Source: Panagrolaimus kolymaensis
Taxonomy: Eukaryota; Nematoda; Chromadorea; Rhabditida; Panagrolaimidae
DNA length: 64,000 bases
Direction: 5' to 3'
Assembly: GCA_028622995.1 (NCBI GenBank)
Contig: JAJQJQ010000059.1
Span: 496,001 to 560,000 of the forward strand
Part shown: positions 58,700 to 64,000 of the stretch, one piece after another
Numbering within the stretch: position 1 is the stretch's first letter
Layout: each line of letters opens with the position of its first letter
Notes under the pieces: generated by a model
Databases searched by the model: none
What the model was told of the DNA's origin: nothing
What the model saw: only the letters and a program-made list of their open reading frames with translations
Translations under genes and position numbers: made by a program

Positions 58700-60250
58700 T
58701 TTAAAAGAACAGCAATTACTACTAACAAGTTTCAAGAGTGAATTTCTATGATTTCACGCACATTTATTAATTTTTTTAAATCATCTGTTTCACTTTTTTT
58801 CTTTTTTTACATATTTGCAATAATAATCTGCGATGAAACAATTTTGTTACATTTTTATATATTTGATTAAGACCAAATATAAAAACCGGAAATATTTTGT
58901 TTATTTGTTTTTAAAACTTCTCTATTTTTTTCGTCAAAAATTTAAAAAAAAAGAGAAAAAAAAAAGAGAGATGGATGGACGGTCGTAGTTGTTGTTGTTT
59001 GGTGCTCAAAGTAAAGTTAAATTATCAATCAACCATTTGTTGAACTTTAGAATCTTTTTTTCAACGCTATAAGAAAAAAACGTGAGTTTTTTGTGTGATC
59101 TTTCGTTTTTTGTACACATCTTTCTTTCTATCTTTATTTATTTATTTTATTTTTTTGCCCCCAAGTTTGTAACTTAACAAAACAAAAAAATACATGGTCC
59201 ATGGACGAGGAAGCTGCTTGCTTTGTGTTTTTGAGGGGCAAAAAACAATTTTGTTTGTGGTGGAGAAGTCTTGTTTTTTTTTCTGAGTCCAAAACAACAA
59301 CATTGATGGGTGGAGGAAGAAGAATAAGAAAAATAGCTTTTTTGCGTTGTTGTTAAGGGCAATTTTTTCTTTCTATTTTTTTGGTGCAATTTTAAAGGAA
59401 AAATAATGAAAATTGAAACTGCATTCTTTTTTATGTTTATTGTTTTCTTTCTTTTCCCCATTTTCTATGGTTGTTAGCCATTGCTGCCAGCCACTATATG
59501 ACCGCCAAAAATAGTACCATAGAAAAAAAAAGCCATAACTAAATCGAAGAGAAGAAATACATTCAAAAAAAAATTGGAATTTGGACTATTTGCGAGTGCA
59601 CCACACGTACACACACAAACAAAAACAACAATGACTCGTCGTCAGCTTATATATGTGTGTGTATTTCATCATTTTATTTTTATTTTTATTTTTGTTGTTT
59701 GGTTCCCTTTTTCTTCTTCCCAAAGTTGTTTACGCATTTTTTTTTCTTTGAAAGAAGGGGATGAAAAAAAAAGAAAGAAAACAAGCACATCTCATTTATT
59801 TTTCTTTTTTTCTGTGTTTCTCTCTCTCCGCCTCTCTCTCTCTCCATTTTTTTCACTTTACTATTGCTGCCTGCTATAGGGCAGCGGCAGCGGGCAAAAC
59901 ACACGCCCGCCCTATAGCAACAACTAGTAACAACCAAAGGGGAAAGGGGAAGAAAAATATCGCATCGCATTGAAGTATAGCGCAACAACGGACGAAAAAA
60001 AGAAAAAAAGCATAAACAACCAAAAAGATGAAATTTAGTAGACCAATGACCAACTTCACAGAAACAATATAAAAGGAGCTCAGAAAAAGTATGAAAACAT
60101 CAGAAAACAAAAATTTTTATTTGGTTGTTTTTAGTTTTTAGATTTTTTGAAGAAAAATTTTTTCTTCTTTTGAGTATTTTTGTATTGTATTTTCCCGGGT
60201 CTTTATATTCTTTAAATTTATTTCGGTGAATTAATTTTAAGTTTTTTTCA
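58700..60250. other. Intergenic upstream of the LEA-like gene
   Basis: About 1.5 kb. It is T-run-rich until 59.1 kb, then mixed composition with purine and TC tracts (59815-59850). It carries the hairpin at 59873-59918. Overlapping frames at 59574-60110 on both strands are low-complexity and look like chance. Confidence 0.5.
59873..59918. other. Strong imperfect stem-loop
   Basis: GCTATAGG plus GCGGGC pair with GCCCGC plus CCTATAGC. The 14-bp stem has a 9-base bulge on the left arm (GCAGCGGCA) and a 9-base loop (AAAACACAC). It stands out in AT-rich DNA and lies about 380 bases before the LEA-like start codon. Confidence 0.75.
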
Positions 60251-60258
60251 TTTTTCAG
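60251..60258 (+). other. Splice acceptor in 5' leader (likely SL trans-splice site)
   Basis: TTTTTCAG ends at 60258, 42 bases before the ATG at 60301, with no coding exon upstream. Confidence 0.45.
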
Positions 60259-60300
60259 AATCAATTTACTTTACTCCCTAAAATCTCTAATCATCAACCA

Positions 60301-60533
60301 TGTCATCCCACAAAACTGAAGTCCATTGTGAAAAAACCAAACAAGAAGTTCCATATGAAGAAAAGACCGCTATGGGAAAAATGAAGGAAGGTGTCAAGGA
60401 TGCTGCTTCAGCCGTTAAGGAAGCTGTCACTGGTGAAGGCATCAAAGAAACCGTACACAAATCCGAAAAATCTTACAAAGATTCCGATGGAAACATCCAC
60501 CATGAAAATACTAAAGCCACTCGTGAACGTTAA
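60301..60533 (+). CDS. Small hydrophilic LEA-like protein
   Basis: A single exon encodes 77 residues, almost all polar. Residues 25-52 (MGKMKEGVKDAASAVKEAV and on) follow the Ala/Lys/Glu periodic pattern of group 3 LEA-type amphipathic helices; the flanks are Lys/Glu/His/Asp-rich with no cysteine pair or membrane segment. LEA-like proteins protect cells during drying or other water stress in several nematodes, but one short helix is not proof of the family. Codon use is richer in C and G (ACC, GTC, GGC, GCC) than nearby genes, which suggests high expression. The upstream acceptor and the short leader support the start. Confidence 0.75.
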
Positions 60534-61284
60534 ATAATTTAATTTTTTTATTTAACTTTTTGCACCCACAACAAAAAAAATTTATGTGAAAATCTATCTC
60601 ATTCATTAATTTTTTTTATTAATATTCCGTCATCGCTTCTTTTTAAATTTTTCTATAAAATGTAATATTTCACTTTTAATGTTTAATTTAATGATAATGC
60701 TAATGCTAAAAAATCTTTTTTTTATCATAAAGTAACTTTTATTTTTATTACCTTTGGAATTTTTTTGTCGGACAAAGTTTAAGTTTTTTTCATTTATTTG
60801 ACAGAAAAAAAAAAGTCGCAACTCGAGATACAATTACATAAATGAAAGTAAATTGACAATGAAAATTTTAGGTTAAGCTTAAATCATGGAGGATAGAAAT
60901 AAATAAATATTTGGTGTTAATTCTTTCGACTTTTCCTAAAGAACAAAAATTTGAAAGTAAAAAATGTATAAAAAAATAAGACTCTTTGTTTGCTTTAATT
61001 TTCTTTTTATTTTTCTTTAAGAACATGTTCATCTTTTTATTAGTGTTAAATTTATTAATTGCAAAAGTGATGAGGATTTTGGGTAGAAACAAGCTCATTT
61101 GATACTGTAATGTATCCTTCAGGCGTGCTCATGTTCATTTTCAATCCTAAGAAAGATTTTTTAAAAGAAATATTTATAACTATTTTATGTTTTAGTAAGT
61201 TACGTTGTATCCAAAAAATATTTTTTTATATTAATAATAACTTAAAAATTAAAGCTTACTCTTGTTGAGGCCATACAAAAAAAA

Positions 61285-61735
61285 AGAGGAATAAAAAATT
61301 CAAAAAAAAAACCGTGTATCTTGAATAAAGTAGGACGCAAGAAAAAAACCCATTTTTGAATGTTAAAAAAATAAATAGCGAAAACTCTAGAAAAAAGTTT
61401 TTTTTTTGGAATATGACGAAGATGATCGGGGTTGCGCCGTTAAACTTTCTTTTTAAAAAAAAGGTTGATTTGTATTATAATTTTTGCACCTTTTTTTTCG
61501 GCTGTCAGCGTCGTTCGTCTCCTTTTTTTCGCTGCCATTGAAAGAAAGCCAAGTGATCGGAAAAATGGTTCGAAACCAAATTGTGTGAATGAAATTGTTT
61601 TTTTATTTAACGCAACGAATGGATTTTCTTTCGTTCGTTGAATTAAAAAACTTTCACAAAAATGGCCGTTTTGAAAGTGCTTTAGATTTCCATTTTTGAA
61701 TATTTTAATTTGTTGATTTTTTTTCATTTTTCTTG
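61285..61735 (-). repeat. Inverted dispersed repeat C, minus copy
   Basis: Reverse-orientation counterpart of 55041-55500, about 6 kb away, with short gaps and substitutions throughout. Confidence 0.85.
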
Positions 61736-62320
61736 TATCCTTTTTTTAAATCTTTTTTTAAAGAAGAAATAATTCAAAAATGGATCATGGTTTTTTGTTT
61801 TTTGTTTTATTTTTGCCACAAAACATTTGCGTTTAGTTTCGTTAATTAATACCTGAATATGTAAACGAAAAAAAACCAACGAGCAGAATTCCTCAGAACA
61901 TATTATAAAACATATGCACGCAGATAATTAAAAAAAAAAGATCCAAGAAATTATTATCCATGTAAAAAATTGTAATAATTCATTTAACAAATACTTATGT
62001 TAGTATGATTAATAATTAATAAATAAAAAAACTTCTTTGCTACAAATTATTTTATTTTCCATGACATTATTGCTTTCGTTTATTAAAAAATTAAAAACAT
62101 GACAACTTAATTTTTTTGTTTTTAAACCAAAACCAAATAAATGGCGCTAAAAAAAAATGTTTTTCTTAGATCATCCATCGATTTATGCCTTTAGAGAAAA
62201 TAAAAGCTTTAGTGGAGTTTTTTACTGACCTTTTCTTTATTGATTTCCTTTTTTCTCTGTGTAATTCACTTTTTTTTCTTCGCCATTTTATAGTCACTTT
62301 TGAGAGGGAAAATTTTTTTT

Positions 62321-62331
62321 TGTTATTGCAG
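62321..62331 (+). other. Splice acceptor beside a start codon
   Basis: TGTTATTGCAG ends at 62331, two bases before the ATG at 62334. Likely a trans-splice or 5' UTR acceptor. Confidence 0.45.
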
Positions 62332-62333
62332 AA

Positions 62334-64000
62334 ATGAACAACAATTTTTTACCAAAACCTGTTACCATAGTTGTAAATGCAAATATAAATATTATTGGAG
62401 TAAATACTTTAACTCCATTTAAGTATTCTAAAAATGGTTTATCTTTTGTTATTGAAAAAGAATATAGACAAATTAATGGGTTATTTAGTTGTTTATTAAC
62501 CCTTGAAATTACTGATGGTGATGTTATTGAAGTTGTTGCTGAAGAACCAGGTTTGTAAAAATTATCAAAAAAATTAATCCTTTCGTTTTGAAAATTTTTA
62601 ATAAAAGTTAATTGGAAAAAACTTTTTGGCATTAAACCGTTTTTGAAGCTTCTTACTTGTTTTATTTTTTTTTGATTGTAAAAATGTCTGTTAAAAAACT
62701 TTTAAAATTATTTATTTAAATTTTCACCAATAAAAAGTTAAACATAAATTAGATTATTTTTTGTTTTTAGCAATCCCATATTTTGTTTTACTCGAAAACA
62801 ATAAACGTAGTTACATAATTAACGATTATTCAAAATATGAAAATAATAATAATATTGAAATAAAATTTAGTTTTCAATTACAACCAAAACTTCGAAGACT
62901 TTCTTATTATACCTTTAATTTAGATATTCCATTTGAAATTCTTCGATGTTTGAATTTTGGCGAATATTATAAAAGTAATATTATTTTTCCAACTTTTAAT
63001 AATATTGAATTTAATGCATATTGGACTCGAGAAATTCCGAAAGAAAAGGAGCCAATTTATAAATTTTGTATTCAAAATAAAAATGGAGTTTTTATTGAAG
63101 GTATGAAACATAAATTTTTTCTAAAATCAGTTTCTAAGTGCAAAAAAAATTTGCATAATTTTTTTTATTTAAAAATAAAATTAATTCTGCTTATTTAAAT
63201 TTGATTTTTTAGGTTCAAAAGACGATTACATTTACACATTTGAAGATAAAATAGTTCCATCGATGTCGTCTACCAACGAAGACGCTCAACCAGCAAAATT
63301 TGGAAAATCAGAAGAAAAAATTCCATTCTCGAAAAATAATTGGAAATCTAAAAAATTAGCTGATCTTATCCCTGATTTTGAAGACCATATGTCAGTATAC
63401 GAAAAATGTTCAATTCTTTCACTTCGAAGAAATGTGGAACAAACAGATAATTATTTTCATTCAATAAAAATTCCAAAGCGACAACAACACCCAAATGAAA
63501 TAAATTTTATTATAGATTTAGATGTTTGGGCTCCAATTAATAATAATAACAATAATAATAATTTTAATAATAATGGAAATCAAATTCAAATGAATAATAA
63601 TAATTATCCACGATTTCCTCCTCACCGACCTCCCTTTAATGGAAATGGTATATCTCAACGGCCTTCAGGAAGCAGACCAACAAGATTTCCTCCTCCGCCG
63701 CACAATCAACAACAACAACAATTTATTCGGACTCAAAATGATCAAAATTTAAATAATGGATTTGGAGGATCGTTTCAAAACCCAAACTATCATCATCAAA
63801 TGCAATCATCATTTCAAAATAATGGAAATAATAATATTATTCCATGTCAGTCACAAATGATGAATGCTAATAATTATCAATCGATGCAACAACCACCGCC
63901 GAATAACAGTAATATGCAATCACAAAATAATAATATTTTTGGAACAATGTCTCAAGCAGCCAATATGCATCAAAATGCAAATTATAAGTCGTTTTTTCTA
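62334..64000 (+). CDS. Protein with Asn/Gln-rich prion-like tail (3' end outside window)
   Basis: Three exons in phase (62334-62550, 62771-63100, 63213-64000 and beyond) give about 445 residues before the window ends. The first 200 residues look globular and beta-rich (KPVTIVVNANINIIGVN; LEITDGDVIEVV; IKFSFQLQPKLRRL) but match no family I know. After a charged linker (DLIPDFEDHMSVYEKC) and a second short globular stretch (NEINFIIDLDVWAPI), residues from about 290 on are Asn, Gln, Pro, His and Met-rich with poly-Asn and poly-Gln runs, as in proteins that form condensates or bind RNA. No RNA-binding domain is visible. Function is unknown; the C terminus is missing. Confidence 0.7.

Larger units (their letters stand above)
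60534..62333. other. Intergenic with inverted repeat copy
   Basis: About 1.8 kb, AT-rich, holding repeat C in minus orientation. A minus frame of 27 codons at 61055-61138 follows a plausible acceptor (TTTCTTAG) but has no partner exon. No gene is supported. Confidence 0.5.

Noticed and set aside
59574..60110. Overlapping frames on both strands upstream of the LEA-like gene
   Set aside because: Low-complexity Phe/Ser/Arg-rich translations of T/C and purine tracts; no coding signs.
61055..61138. 27-residue minus-strand ORF after a TTTCTTAG acceptor
   Set aside because: Plausible last exon, but no partner exon or domain was found.
1..64000. tRNA, rRNA, spliced-leader RNA genes or CRISPR arrays
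   Set aside because: I looked for T-loop type GTTCGAATC words, leader-like sequence and regularly spaced repeats and found none that held up.

Overview
The window is about 64 kb of very AT-rich eukaryotic DNA. Genes lie on both strands and are split by short GT-AG introns with T-rich acceptors (TTTTAG or TTTTCAG). The gene families point to a nematode: a VWA plus C-type-lectin secreted protein, an F-box-like protein of a style familiar from free-living clade IV worms, a SKP1-related protein, a MATH-like/BTB protein, a GH25 lysozyme relic and a LEA-like peptide. Several genes also have a splice acceptor just before the start codon with no coding exon upstream, as expected for spliced-leader trans-splicing. 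A panagrolaimid-like rhabditid would fit, but species cannot be fixed from this sequence.

Layout. 1-3050: a divergent pair of membrane-protein genes, a receptor-like protein kinase (minus, cut by the window edge) and a small type I membrane protein (plus). 5759-16185: two intron-poor, low-complexity coiled-coil genes on the plus strand, one of about 2357 residues with acidic/serine tracts and SUMO-interaction-like motifs, one of 574 residues. 16847-19724: a fusion of a HAT-like helical region with an F-box-like region. 20597-24777: minus-strand genes for a decayed GH25 lysozyme, TRM112 and a MATH-like/BTB protein. 24.8-33.6 kb: a gene-poor stretch with dispersed repeats, a GC-rich hairpin beside overlapping foreign-looking small ORFs, and isolated coding-like fragments. 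33.6-39.6 kb: choline kinase (minus), a VWA/C-type-lectin gene (plus) and a four-pass membrane protein (minus). 42.0-42.8 kb: SKP1-like gene (minus). 44.9-54.7 kb, plus strand: ADP/ATP translocase paralogue, acyl-CoA-binding protein, second four-pass membrane protein. 55-62 kb: repeats in direct and inverted arrangement, a truncated copy of the start of the HAT/F-box gene, a strong hairpin and a LEA-like peptide gene. 62334 to the end: an unrecognised protein with an Asn/Gln-rich tail, cut by the window edge.

How they relate. Most genes look unrelated in function. The exception is a set of three possible ubiquitin-ligase adaptor components (F-box-like, MATH-like/BTB, SKP1-like). TRM112, the BTB gene and the SKP1-like gene also sit in DNA with a different texture from the rest. 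No operon is evident: spacings between same-strand genes are mostly several hundred bases or more.

Limits. Exon joins were read by eye from splice signals and reading phase. Short reading frames of 25-50 codons are expected by chance in DNA this AT-rich, so fragment calls of that size carry low confidence.
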